Below, in pieces: positions 1 to 11,472 of a stretch of 64,000 nucleotides of DNA. The notes beneath the pieces were generated by a model. The model did no database searches and was not told where the DNA came from. It saw nothing but the letters and a program-made list of their open reading frames with translations. This DNA is from Benincasa hispida. Lineage: Eukaryota; Streptophyta; Magnoliopsida; Cucurbitales; Cucurbitaceae. The translations under genes and the position numbers were made by a program. Within the stretch, counting starts at the first letter, position 1, and each line of letters opens with the position of its first letter. The DNA lies in the NCBI RefSeq assembly GCF_009727055.1, contig NC_052354.1, positions 51,323,143 through 51,387,142 on the forward strand, in the 5' to 3' direction.

Positions 1-1010
1 AAATTGGGATGATCTCTCCATCCTTGGTTATAAGTTTGCTCGTGAGGGTCGTATTTCCTCTGAAATCCTCTAATGGCATTTACTTAAGCTTGTGGACAAG
101 CCTCAGAAGTATGTCTGGCTAGTCCAAATGCTCCGCATGTTTTGACTTGAGGAAGCCCTCCTTGAGCTACCTGAGTAAAAAGAGAAACAAGGTTAGATAC
201 TTGTGATCTTAGCTCACCTACTTTACTGAATTGGGCAACAATGTGATCAAGAGTCCTTGTCCCAAAATTCTGAGAGTTCTCCGCCATAGTAGATATGAGT
301 TGACTTGCTTCGGTGGCATCTTATCTGCAAGAGCCCCTCCGATGTCCACATATATATTGTTCCTCTCAGAGGGAAGCAAACTTGAATAAAAATATTGGAT
401 TAGATACTGTTCAAATATTTGGTGATGTGGAAATGAAACACGCAATCGTTTGTATCTTTCCCAGTATTCGTAAAGAGATTCTCCTACACTTTACTTAATC
501 CCGTATATTTCTTTTCTTATATTATGAGTTTTAAATGTCAAAAAAAATTCTAAAAAAATTCTTTTTCAAACGGCTCCAAGTAGTAATGGAACCCGTCGGT
601 AAGTAATATAGCCAATCTTTAGTCACATCCTTCAAGGAGAAGGGAAAAGCCCTAAGATTGAGTTGCTCTTGTATTACCACTGTGGATGTATTCCAGTACA
701 TACTAGATGGAACTCCTTCATGTGTTTAGCAGATCCTCGCTAATTGTCCTCTAAATGTGGGTAGGAGATGTACAAGCCCCGATTTGAGTTCAAATGGGAC
801 GGTCGTCTCCATATATACGATACACAATGGTTGTTGATTATAGTCCGGCTCTGCTAGTTCTCGCAAGGTTTGTTCCCTTGCTTCTTCCATGTTGTTTGGT
901 AGAGTAGGTTCTTCTTCTTGATGCCTTAACTCTTCAAGTTCTTCTTGTTTTCTTCTTGTTCTTTTCCTTCGTAGCCTTCTCTCGGAGTGAGAGGAGCGGG
1001 TCATGTACAA
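1..1010 (-). pseudogene. Ty3/gypsy gag fragment, decayed, cut by the window edge
   Basis: Remnant of the capsid (gag) protein of a Ty3/gypsy LTR retrotransposon, read right to left. Three open pieces in different frames carry recognisable gag text. Positions 1,010-726 have an arginine-rich start followed by PTLPNNMEEAREQTLREL and a hydrophobic SGLVHLLPTF stretch. Positions 445-218 contain a QYLIQYFYSSL-like motif typical of the retrotransposon gag domain. Positions 287-84 are a Q/S-rich segment with QNFGTRTLDHIVAQF. Frame changes and stops between the pieces make it non-functional. It follows directly on a primer-binding site and LTR to its right, so the order LTR, PBS, gag is preserved. The assignment to gypsy gag is strong; the lineage (Athila/Tat-like) is inferred from the primer site. 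Confidence 0.75.
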
Positions 1011-1114
1011 AAGGAAATCTTAATCAAACTAACTAACTTTGGGTTTATTATTATTTTTTTATTTTTCTTTTTTAAAGAAATTCTAAATCCTAATAAGTCA
1101 ATTGTATCGTTTTT

Positions 1115-1131
1115 GGGCAGTGGCGCCAATT
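1115..1131 (-). other. Retrotransposon primer-binding site
   Basis: On the minus strand the sequence reads ATTGGCGCCACTGCCC, the usual form of the primer-binding site next to the 5' LTR of plant Athila/Tat gypsy elements. It lies between the LTR and the gag remnant, as expected. Confidence 0.7.
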
Positions 1132-2606
1132 TGTTTGGGATAAAATCGGTGTTGTTAATTCAATTTAGTCCAAGACAAATGAAATTTATAATGCTAAAAA
1201 AAAACTAAAACTAACACGTATGTCAATCCACAAGAAACCTCTAATAATTGTCAAGATTTCGATTATTGAATTCCATAATTTAACAAATGGGGGGAGGGGT
1301 TGTTTGTTGTAAAAAAACTAAGTACAATCAAAGTAAAAGCAATTGTAACAAAAACTTTCTCCTTTTTTTTAGTAAAGAATTGATAGAGAGAGATTATTGG
1401 GAAATCTTTATTAACTAGGTTAATTGTATCATTGATCTTGAACAAATACATGAAAATTCAACATCCCGTAATCCAATAAGGTAAAAATCCTAAAGACCCG
1501 ATTAACTAATTAACATGTACCATACCAATTAGCATCAATCTAAATAAAAAACACTTTAATTAAGCAAATTCATGTTCTTTTCTTAGATTGCTTTAGAAAC
1601 TAGGGTTCTCATGATTATGACATTCAAGAAACATATTAGAGTAAATTTCAAGAAGGATTGTTTAAATGCTCCAAATTAAGAAGTTCAAGAATTAATTTAG
1701 GAAAGAAAATCCTAATTAAAACAAGAAATTTTAATTTTTGTAACCTATCTTACTATTCTGTAATAATGCCCAGCAAGATTTGCATACAAAGAAATTAATA
1801 GAATCAAGGCATAAACTATTTTCCATTAATTTCTATTCAAATTCATTCAAGAATACATAGAATTCAAGAAAATACACAAATGATCTCAACAAATTAAACT
1901 TAGACTAAAAATTTCCCAAGAAATTTAGTTACCTAGCCATAAATTAGAGAAGTCTTGAAGGAATTCATTGAAGAATTGATGAAATACATGAAGAAATTCA
2001 CAAAAGGACTTGTGAATTTTACAAGAAATCTCTCAAGACAAAAGTAAATTCATGATTTTCTCTCTAATTTTGATATGCAATTTCCTTCTCTATCAAAAAA
2101 ATGAAATATATCCCTTTGAAATATGGAAAATCAAAAGCATATATTTGATAAGGGTCGCTGGCTCCAATGCCCGGTTGCGCAAAGGTGCGCACATGTTTTA
2201 TCTTTTTTTTTTTTCTGTCAACTTCCGTTGCAACACTGGGTATAGCCTTTTTTTTTTCTGTCAACTTCCGTTGCAACACTGGGTATAGCGTTGCGATGCC
2301 CTATTTTTGCAACTACTGTCTTCTAGCGTCATGCCAGCGTTGTTTGGGAGCATTGCAACGCTCCAAGTGTTTGCTTGAGGTGTGCAGATTTGGTTTATTT
2401 GAGGGATAGAATGGTAATTTGCCATTGCCTCTTTTTCTTTGTTGATTCTTTTGTCTAATTTGACTCCATTTAGTTCCAAACTTCTCGTGATGACTCCAAA
2501 AGTGTCGGGATTGGATTTTATGTACAAAATGGACCTTTTAAGCAAACAAGTAACATAGAATAGAAGGAATTGACATAGAGAACACAACTCTTTTCAAGAC
2601 CTATCA
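1132..2606 (-). mobile_element. 5' LTR of gypsy element A (minus strand)
   Basis: A 1,475-bp LTR read on the minus strand, starting TGATAGGTCTTG at 2,606 and ending in CA at 1,132 next to the primer-binding site. An LTR of nearly the same length (1,463 bp), with a similar TGATAGCTCTTC start and similar bases before its own primer site, lies at 41,707-43,169. This supports one LTR family used twice in the window. The partner 3' LTR would lie beyond the left edge. Confidence 0.65.
2204..2289. repeat. Short tandem duplication inside the LTR
   Basis: Two adjacent copies of a unit of about 42 bp made of a T-run followed by CTGTCAACTTCCGTTGCAAC and CACTGGGTATAGC. Copy 1 ends at 2,246 and copy 2 at 2,289. 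It creates the T-rich reading frames seen here, which are not genes. Confidence 0.8.
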
Positions 2607-3885
2607 GTCACTCCTTCATTGCTTCAAGTGGCACCTTTTAGTTGGTTCATTGATAAAATCTGTCACATCATCCATTCAGGATTTTTCCGTTAAACTTGTT
2701 TTAATTATATCTCTTCGTATGAGCTCCAATTTGAGTGACTCAAATTGCGTTAGAACCGTTGTTCAAATCTATATGCAATAGACCTCTCAAAACACTGAAA
2801 ATAGTAATAAATTAATTTAGGTTTGTTATCATCAAAACATCAATTAATTAATTAATTTGAGATTAAGAACCAAAAGTTAAGAAAGTCTAAATTTTCTCTA
2901 TAAATGGCTAAATCAATCCTTCATTCACGTAGATTTGATTTCAAATTTGTGTTTTATTTGATTTTGTTTAGCAAAAATCTAATTTGGCTTTTCATGCTTT
3001 TTCTATTAAAAGAAAAAAAAATCATGTTATCTAAAAATTAAAAATAAAAAAATCAAATTTAGATTTGAAATCTAAATTTGTTCGGTAAATGGCTAAATTG
3101 AATTTGGTTGGTTTTGTTTTATTTTATTAATAAAAAATGTATGAAATTTAGTTTTTTATGTTTTTTTTCTATATTTAAGGGGAAAAAATCAGGTTATCTA
3201 AATATTAAAAAAAATAATCATATCAAAATAAGATTTCAAATCTAAATTTGTTCCATAAATAACTAAATTAAACCTTCAATCTGCATTAGGTATATTTTCT
3301 TTATTTTCTTTATTTTCTTCTTCTTTACGTTTTGATTTTGGTATTAATTTTGTTAATCTGTACTTCTTAATTTTTTTAAATTACATATATATATATATAT
3401 ATTTGGTTAACCATTATTCCTACATTATTATGTTGTTTTTTTAATTCTTGGATATTGTCTACAATTTTTTAACTTCAGTTATGTTCTTTTTCAATTTTTT
3501 TTCTTTCTTCATTTAAGATTTTTTGTTTTTTTAACCCTTTATTTAATTTTTTACTACTCGTCTCAACTGAGAGTTTCTCTTATATGTGTATGTATATATA
3601 TATGTATGTGTGCGCGTATGCATGCATGTATTCGTATGTGTATGTATTTGCATGTGTGTGTGCGAGTGTAATTGTGTGCGTATGTGTGCATGCGTACATG
3701 TTATTTATTTATTAACTGAATCATTATCTTAATTATCAAATTGTATAAATTTTGTGAGATTTGAGATTTAAGGTTTCAAAATCACTACAATCTTCAAGGT
3801 GGGCATAAATTGTAATTAATAAAAGAATTCTTTAAAATAGATTATTAAAAAAATTAAAATGAATTATAGTTTGGAAATTTGGTGT
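2607..3885. repeat. AT-rich non-coding DNA with degenerate repeats and microsatellites
   Basis: No gene seen. A unit built around 'gatttgaaatctaaatttgt' and 'aatcatgttatctaaa' recurs about every 165-170 bp between 2,925 and 3,290. A (TA)n run lies near 3,384-3,402. A mixed TATG/TGTG microsatellite occupies about 3,580-3,700. Confidence 0.6.
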
Positions 3886-3889
3886 CGAT

Positions 3890-4582
3890 GGCCCCTAAGC
3901 CATCTCGAAATTTGACTTCACTTTTCAATTTGCTCGATTTTTAGTCTTATGTTAATGTCATCACCCTATAAATTTACCACTTTAACCCTTTCCCTTCTCT
4001 TTTGCAAAATTTTTTCTTTCTTTTTTTTTTTTTTTTCGTTTTTCTGCCTTTTTTTCTGGTGATTTCTTCTATTCATGACCTTTGTTTTTCCAGCCATTTC
4101 CCTTTTTTTTTTCTTTTCTAGCAATTTATGTTTATGTCACTCTTTTTTTTTTTTTTCGTTTTTCTTGCGAGATTTTCTTCCACCCTCTTTTCTTTAGTTG
4201 TCCTCCTTTTTCAATGATTTCTTCTATTTCTTTTGACGTCTTCTTCTTCTTCTTGAATCAAAGATATAAGTTGGAGTGTCAATCAGAACAAAAGGAAGAA
4301 GCGAGAGTGGGAATTCAAATGAAGGAAAAAAACTAAAAAATTGATGACGAAGAAATGAGAGGAAGAATTCAAAAGAACGGAAAAAATCAAGGAAGAAATG
4401 AAGGAGAGCAACATGAATTGGGGAACGAGATGAAGGAGATGAAGGAACGAGAGGAAAAAGCGAGAAATATGGATTGCATCTGGCCTCGCGTGCATTTTAC
4501 GGTTAAAACAGTACTATTAAGCATAAGACCAAATTTTGTTAGAGCGAGGCCAAATTTCGAGTGGGCCCCTAAATAGGGGTCC
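3890..4582. mobile_element. Candidate inverted-repeat element (about 0.7 kb)
   Basis: The left edge reads GCCCCTAAGCCATCTCGAA then ATTTGACTTC. The right edge, read in reverse, gives ACCCCTATTTAGGGGCCCA then CTCGAAATTTGGCCTC. The two share CCCCTA and CTCGAAATTTG, which look like imperfect terminal inverted repeats about 0.7 kb apart. The interior is T-rich then GA-rich with no recognisable protein. No clean target duplication was identified, so the call is tentative. Confidence 0.35.
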
Positions 4583-4858
4583 TCCGTACAAATTTCTCAT
4601 ATAGTTTAGAGATGCAAACAAATCTCTAAAATTGAATAGATAAATTTATAAATTTTGTACAAAAACTTTACTTTATTAAAATAAAAATAAATGGGTTTAT
4701 TTACAAATTTTACCGTCTTTTTTTAGAAAAAAAATTCCGTATTTTAATTTGCGTGGGAATAATATTTTAAGGTTTTAGATGTAAGATTTTTATCTACTAA
4801 ATAAGTTATATTTTAAAATTTTACAACACGTGCATCACACATAGTAATAAACAAGTAC

Positions 4859-5400
4859 TATCTAAAAGGGGATATTATGGAGGAGAAACATTTGTTTTCC
4901 TCATTTGCCCCTTTTAGTGATTAGTATAGGGTTATAAATGTAATTTTACATTAAAATTATTTTAAAAAATAGTTTATAATTTACGTAAATTAGATTTATC
5001 TCTAATATTTGATTACAAAATTTATCATTAAAATCTATGCTATCTAAAAGGGTATGGGGGAGTGACATTTGTTTTCCCCATTTGTCCTTTTTATTGATTA
5101 GTTATAGGATTATATAATGTAATTTTACATTAAAATCATTAAAAAATAGTTTATAATTCATATAAATTAAATTTATCTCTAATATTTGATTGCAAAATTT
5201 ATCATTAAAAAAATTATCTCATTCACGTGGATTTCCAAAAAGATTATCATTCACATGGATTTTATTGTTTATCATTAAAAACATAGTTTGTAATTTACGT
5301 AAGTTAGGGGGAAAACATTCATTTTCCCCATTTGCCTCTTTTAATGATTGGATATAGGGTTATAAACGTAATTTTATATTAAAATCATTATAAAGAGATT
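4859..5400. repeat. Tandem repeat, unit about 180 bp, 2.6 copies
   Basis: Unit 1 starts at 4,859 (TATCTAAAAGGGG). Unit 2 starts at 5,040 (TATCTAAAAGGGT). A partial third copy begins near 5,290. All share TTTTCCCCATTTG, then 'gattagtatagggttata', then 'gtaattttacattaaaat'. No coding potential seen. Confidence 0.7.
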
Positions 5401-6552
5401 TCCCTTAATTTTTTTTTGTGTTCACGCGTTAGGTTAAAAAGAAATCCCTAATTTTATTTTTACTGATATTCACAAGTTAAATGATAGTAGATTTAAAAAA
5501 TAACAATAATAATAACACACATGTTATCTTATTATCTCTAATCCACCTTAAATAAAATGATTTTTTTTTTAAAAAAAAAACACACACATATTTTATATCT
5601 ATCTCATATCATCTAAAATTTATATCTCATTCACGTTAAAAAGATAATTTTTTTTGAAAAAAATCTTATGTTATCTAAGAATCTATCATTCACGTGAAAA
5701 GATTTTTTTAAAAGAAAAAAGTATTAAAAAAATCTCATGTTATCTAAAAAAAAACAATTTCATTCACGTTAAATGATTTGAAGTTTTTCAAAACAATCTC
5801 ATTTTATCCAATATTCTTAAATAATCTTATTATATTCAAGTTAAATGTATAACGATTTTTCCAAAAAAGAAAAAAAAAACTCATTTATATGCATACGAAA
5901 TTTTCGGAAAAAAAAATCAATTTATCTAATAATTTCAAAATTGGATTTAACATTAAATCGAATTATTTTTCAAATATAAATTTCTCTATAAATGGATTAA
6001 ACTATTCTCACAATTTTTTTTCCTTTATGGTGCACCAATCTCTTATCCATGTTTATTTTGTACACTTTTCATATATTTAAATTACTTTTTATGTTGGCAA
6101 TATTATATATATTGATTTAATTAATTTTTTTATTATTTTGTGTGAGATTGAGATTTAGAATGATTAGTCTTTAAAAAATAATAATATTTTTCGAATGAAA
6201 TTGAATATTACTTATGAACTGTTTAGGCGCTGAGATGATATAAGATGTAGGAAATTCTGATATTTGGAGAGTTTTGATAATGATATACGATACACGAAAG
6301 AAAAATACAGTGAAATACGAAATGTCTTTCGAAAATGAACTCACAAATAATTAAAATCGATAAGATAGAATAATAGACCTCCAAATATGAAATAAGATCC
6401 ATCTCATATTAATCCATAAACCATAAAGTTATATAATTCAAATTTGTTTAATCGTTTTATTTGACTATTTGTTAAAAGTAAATTAATTCGATTGTGCAGA
6501 ATTCGAGAAGATTAGCCCACGCCAGAAGATATGATTAATAAAATCTAATACT
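5401..6552. other. AT-rich intergenic DNA
   Basis: No gene or defined element seen. The phrase 'atctcattcacgt' recurs several times between 5,200 and 5,790, suggesting an old degenerate repeat. Confidence 0.5.
6540..6543 (-). terminator. Pol III terminator of tRNA-Thr
   Basis: A TTTT run on the transcribed strand about ten bases past the tRNA 3' end. Confidence 0.6.
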
Positions 6553-6625
6553 GCTTTCATTGAGAGTCGAACTCAAGACCTCCCGCTTACTAAACGGGTG
6601 CTCTAACCAACTGAGCTATGAAAGC
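6553..6625 (-). tRNA. tRNA-Thr (anticodon AGU)
   Basis: A 73-nt cloverleaf on the minus strand without intron. The acceptor stem is GCTTTCA paired with TGAAAGC. The D-arm is TAGCTCAGTTGGTTAGAGCA (A-box). The anticodon stem CCCGT/GCGGG encloses loop TTAGTAA with anticodon AGT. The T-arm holds GAGTTCGACTC (B-box). AGU reads threonine codons ACU/ACC. A run of four T (minus strand, 6,543-6,540) about ten bases downstream fits a Pol III terminator. All stems pair, so it is likely functional. It is the only tRNA seen in the window. Confidence 0.97.
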
Positions 6626-6979
6626 TTCGGTAATATTTGAGCATTTTACTAATTATTCGTAACTACTGGGACGATCATCTCAAATTTGTATTTTCGAAAG
6701 AGTGAACATATTAATATTTTTTTTTTCCTTCTTTTTCACAACAGCGTGGAAAATGGAAGTTGAACTTGATAAAAATATGCTCATTAAATTACAAATTTTA
6801 TTTCTACAAGAAAATTTTATACTTTATAATTAGCATTCAGTCCTTATAATTTGATTAAATTCATATAATTAGTTTCTACAGTAGAGATTGTTTATAAGGA
6901 TTTAATCAAATCTTAGAAATCATTTATGAAGTTTTACTGAATCATGAGGATTAGTGTCAAGAGGTTCATTCTGTTTATT

Positions 6980-7527
6980 TATATGGGCAGGATCTATTGT
7001 ATATGTCGATGTTGCATGTAGTGAGAGATACAATTGTCTAATTCAGGATGGTAATAGATTCATCAGAAGGTTCGATTATGGTGGCTCTACATAGCTTTGT
7101 TGAGTAGAGTTTGTCCCCTTTTGATAAAGAAACTTTAACAATTTATGTGGGTCTCAGCTTGGGCGAGAAGATGGATATATCTTGTGTGCTAGTGTTGTTA
7201 GACTCTTTATCAGTCATTCAAATGATTGTGGGTGCTATTGATATTCATAGTAAGGCGATTAATCTTGTAGTTGACATGATGAGAATTCTCTCTTAGTTTT
7301 AAAAAGTTACAAAGGGTTTTTGAAATTCATAGCAAGTCTAATTTGGTCGTTTATGTTATGGCTCACAAGTTCTTTTTTTTTTTTTTTTTTTTGAAATTCT
7401 AGTGTTTGTGGTTGGTTTCTTTGTATTCTCACGACACTTCTTTTGTAGCCCATGGGGCAATTTGATTGAGTTTTGAATGGATGTCTTCTTTCTTTCAAAA
7501 GACTAAATAAAAAAAAAAAAAAAAAAC
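6980..7527 (+). pseudogene. RNase H-like fragment with poly(A) tail, probably the 3' end of a LINE
   Basis: Translation near 6,985 gives YVDVACSERYN, resembling the first strand of an RNase H fold with its aspartate. The open stretch at 7,111-7,296 has CVLVLLDSLSVIQMIVGA, matching the helix-strand region (D-S-L-S-V) of the plant RVT_3/RNase H family. Further on come EIHSKSNLVVYVMAH and VAHGAI, like the family's closing 'N-x-V-A-H' motif. A pure A run at 7,509-7,527 ends the block, as expected of a retroposed LINE copy. In-frame stops and a T-run at 7,374-7,392 break it. The rest of the element (endonuclease, reverse transcriptase) is not present. A retroposed host RNase H-like gene is the alternative. 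Confidence 0.55.
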
Positions 7528-8885
7528 TAAATTATAACTTGTTTCAAATCGTAGTCCATAACTTAATCAAATAGACAAATATGTTTAATCAATTTAATCA
7601 ATTTATCCATGCTATATATAAAAGGAGCTATAAGGAATAATTTTTACCTATCCCTTTTCTCTTACATTTTTTTTTTCCGTTCTTTTGTAAATTCCTATAT
7701 TGCTCTTTTGTTGATTGCATGCAACTTTTGAAGTGTAGGTATTCGTTTGAAAAGCAACGAATATGACCTTTCCGATTTTTTGTTTACACAATAAATTTAA
7801 TATATTTCAAAATTAAAGTTTTAGGTCGAATACGTGTAATTGATGTTTACGGGATGTAACTTTTTGAGATGGGATGAGACTCTTTCGAAGTATTTTTCTA
7901 TTGAGCCCAATGGATATGCAATATATCCCAATTGGATGGGTTTGTTCAATTGGGTGTTGTTACACATCGAAATGATGTATCAATGCGCTTGCATTGTATG
8001 CGTGTCTAAAAGAAAAACATGAATAATACTTGTGTTTATATTCATATCAAAACGAAAAGAAAAATCATAGAATTTAATCAATTGAAAGTGGTTGTACTGT
8101 AAAATAATGCATTCTTTTATATATGCAATAGTAATTGCAATAATAGATATGTGAAAATATTGAAATAAAAATGGTTGCATGGACATCCTTAATGCACATA
8201 TTTTTATGTAGCCTCCTCTCTTTGTACATAAAAAATAAAATAGAATATTCAAAAGAGAAGTAATAATATTTTGGCAATTAGACATTTTCTTAGTTTAATA
8301 TGATGCTCAAGCCTTGATTAAGATGGACGATTGACGAGGGGTAATTGACAAAAATGACTCTTTAGAATTTGACTTTGTATATTTGACCTCTTATTGAAAA
8401 ACAAATTTTTTTACTCATCGAGTATGAAAATGATGTAAGCATGAGAAATTTTTTATGTACAATTACTCTTATGCTTCCTTTATACATTATCACTGTTAAA
8501 TTTCAACAACCAACCTACTAAATTAATTTTAAATTCAGCCAATCAACCTACAACCAAAAAATTATTGTACAACCAAAATTAATTCACAAAAATAAATTCA
8601 CCAAAATGTTTTACAACCCACAACAAAAAATTATCTTTGCGAAAGTGTGATTCACAAAAAGCTCAATTCACCAAATCATCTCCAAAACGAATTTTTTTTC
8701 GTCAAGTCCAAAAGTTGTACATCACGAAGTTGTGATTTTGTACTTCGTAAGAAGGTATGTATTTCATTTTGTATTAAATAGTTCGATCATTTCTTTCATG
8801 TTAGAATTCATTTGCTTATATTGATGCTTGTTTGTTTGTTTCTTTATTCTAATGTCATATAGAAGCATATTTGATTTTTTTTTTT
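7528..8885. other. AT-rich intergenic DNA
   Basis: No gene recognised. Open frames between 7,840 and 8,285 are short, AT-driven and resemble no family. Confidence 0.5.
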
Positions 8886-8888
8886 TTA

Positions 8889-9180
8889 AAAAAAAAAAGA
8901 CAAAAAGACAAAAAAAACTATTTTTTAAGATACCCGATCAGGCTTCACCGAGTCTTCACCAGGTACAAAGCAAATAGGTTGAAATTTACTAGGCGGGCTT
9001 CATGGGATAAGAACCAGAAATGAATGGGGTATTTGGAAATTAGAAAAGAAAAAAGTAAAAAAAAGACAAAAAAGACAAAAACTTATTCTTTTAAGATACC
9101 CGGTCTTCATCAAGTATATTGGAAATGGGTTTGAAACTACTTGGGGCAGACTTCATGGCATAGAACCGGGTACGAGGTAT
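8889..9180. repeat. Direct duplication of about 165 bp
   Basis: A block with 'agacaaaaagacaaaaa', then 'taagatacccgatcagg', then 'gggcttcatgggataagaacc' (from 8,899) is repeated with changes from about 9,064 ('taagatacccggtcttcat' ... 'gacttcatggcatagaacc'). It precedes the minisatellite at 9,240. Confidence 0.6.
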
Positions 9181-9239
9181 GGGGCAACCCGGTCAAGGCT
9201 CGGGCGGGTATTACGTGTATTTTGCATAAAAAAAGTTTA

Positions 9240-9420
9240 CATGACTTGGGCAGGAATTGGTGCCTACATGCATGGACCCAATTGGGAATTACGTGTATGA
9301 ATGTTCATGAACCCAGATCGACTGGGAATTGGTGCCTACATACAGGGACCCGATTAGAAATTATTGAGAATTGGCATCTACGTGCATGGACCTGCTTGGA
9401 ATTACGTGTATTTTGCATGA
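9240..9420. repeat. Degenerate minisatellite
   Basis: Repeated phrases 'gaattggtgcctacatgcat' / 'ggacccaattggg' / 'aattacgtgtat' recur three times with substitutions. The frames that run through it carry no recognisable domain. Confidence 0.6.
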
Positions 9421-10515
9421 TGGTTTTACATAACACAAAGTACTTTAAAAAAAACACATAGCATATTTTGCATGTTTTACATAACAAAACATATTAAGCA
9501 AACTATAAAATTTCATTCATCACTTAACCATTAATAGATAAATAGATAGATTGAAAGTCAACATAACATTGAGAATAAATTAATAGTCAATACAACACAA
9601 CAACTTGAATATTAAATAATAATTAAAAAACCCCTCTAAAACCAGTCGAGCTCGATCGTTATGGACCGGGCCAAAATCCATAGTTGAAATTGATTGAAAT
9701 ATGCCCGCTTGGGTATGGGACTGGGCCAAAAAATAGTATACTCCCTCACTCCACACCCGGTCCTGCCCCCTATGTTTAGTCCCAGTCCTGCCCCCCTACG
9801 CCTTTTCCTAGTCTCGATCTCGGTCCCGTCCCCTACGTGTGGTTCTTGGTCCTACCCCCAGTTAGGCTCGTATGAAGCCCGACCGGGTAGGCACCCAACT
9901 TTCCTCCTGCGTCCTTTCATTTGCCTCACTCGATACTATACCAGTTAGGCTCGTATGAAGCCCAGCCAAGTAGGAACCATTTTTCAAAAAATAAAGGTTC
10001 AATTTTTTGGAAAAAAATTTAACTTTTTGGGTCCAAATTGTTCAGATAACGTCGAAAATGATGATCTAATGCAAAAATTTTCTCAAACAGAAGAAATATA
10101 ACACAAATGGCAGATCTCAAAACCTAAAAAATACACTTACATGTTAAACATGGCAGATTTTAAAACATTGATTTAAAACAATCATTTTTCAGAATCTCAG
10201 ATAAACTAACAATGAGCGAATAAAATGGCTAAATCCATCTGATTAGATGAAAAATTCGAAATTATCTTCAAATGGAAAGGAAAGTTGTAAGAAGTAGTAA
10301 ATGGTAGAAATTGAAGGGGAAATGGGAATGGTCTAACGACCGGAGATAGGGAAGAGAATGGATTGTGATTTTGAAATCTCAAGGGTAGTAAGTTTACATT
10401 GTTTGAAAATGTATATGAAAAAAAAACCAATATTTTTAAAAATGGGTAAAATTTTAAAAACAAAATTTTAAAATGGTTATTTTTGTCAATTTTCCAAGTA
10501 CTAGAGATTCCACCA
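9421..10515. other. Intergenic DNA with a GC-rich repeat remnant
   Basis: No gene seen. Between 9,620 and 9,980 the base composition rises sharply and 'ccagttaggctcgtatgaag' occurs twice (about 9,858 and 9,940), so this is probably part of an unidentified repeat. The remainder is AT-rich. Confidence 0.45.
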
Positions 10516-11315
10516 AATAAACAGGATTTTTTTGTATGGATGGCCTCATTTAGGAGGCCCAAATGAAAAATGACCTCCTATAAGAAAGTAATGGAAAGTG
10601 GCCTTACCTCATAAGCAGGTGATTTTATTGATTCGTCCCTGCGATGCACCCCTTGTGCGTGCCCATATGAATTTACTCGATCGTCGATGGCTCGTCACAT
10701 GTTCCTCGATGCACAGTCACTCGATACCCAGCTTCATGGTCACTCAATACAGATGCAATCGACACGTGTATACTCGATCATATTAACATCATACTCGATG
10801 CTCGATTACTTTATACTCGATTATTTTAAATTCATAACCTATTTGAAGGTCACTTGAATTATTTATACTCGATTATCTATACTCAATGGTCGATTACTTT
10901 ATATTAGATTGTTCAAGTTTTAATGAGTATTGTGTATCGAGTATTTATTTGAACTTCAAATGTCTTCAAACAGGTTTTGAATTCAAAATAATCGAGTATA
11001 AAGTAATCGAGCATCGAGTATGACATTGATATGATATAGAATACACGTGTCGATTGTAGCCGTATCGAGTGACCATGAAGTTGGATATCAAGTGACCTTC
11101 AAACGGGTTATGAATTCAAAATAATCAAGTATAAAGTAATCGAGCAACGAGTATGACGTTGATATGATTGAGTATACACATGTCGATTGCATAAAGTTAG
11201 GTATCGAGTGACCGTGCATCGAGCAATGTGTGATGAGTCATCGAGAATCAAGTAAATTCATTTTTCATTTGGGCCTTCCAAATGGGATCGTCCATATAAA
11301 AAAACCCAATAAACA
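10516..11315. mobile_element. Foldback/MITE element with 8-bp target duplication
   Basis: The element body is 10,524-11,307 (784 bp), flanked on both sides by the identical octamer AATAAACA (10,516-10,523 and 11,308-11,315). The left end is GGATTTTTTTGTATGGATGG. The right end, reversed, is GGGTTTTTTTATATGGACGA. The inverted similarity runs inward for about 350 bp per arm (for example 'catactcgatgctcgattac' against 'gtaatcgagcatcgagtatg'), leaving a loop of about 90 bp. It has no coding capacity. An 8-bp duplication points to the hAT superfamily, but the very long arms are more like foldback or Mutator-type MITEs. It ends about 30 bp before the presumed 5' UTR of the next gene. Confidence 0.85.
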
Positions 11316-11472
11316 AAACAACAAAAGAAAAAAAAAATAGTGATGGAAATTTCACTTCCATGTTCCTTCGCATCTGCATCTCTCTTCAAATCTTTTTTTA
11401 GTACAAAATTCGATTCTATAACTTCGTTTCTGGATCAAACGCAGCTGGAGAAATTAGATTTCTCGAGTGAAA

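Noticed and set aside
4082..4576. Phenylalanine-rich and lysine/glutamate-rich frames
   Set aside because: Low-complexity T-rich and GA-rich DNA inside a candidate repeat; no domain.
7840..8285. Small genes in AT-rich DNA
   Set aside because: Short frames without domains or splice support.
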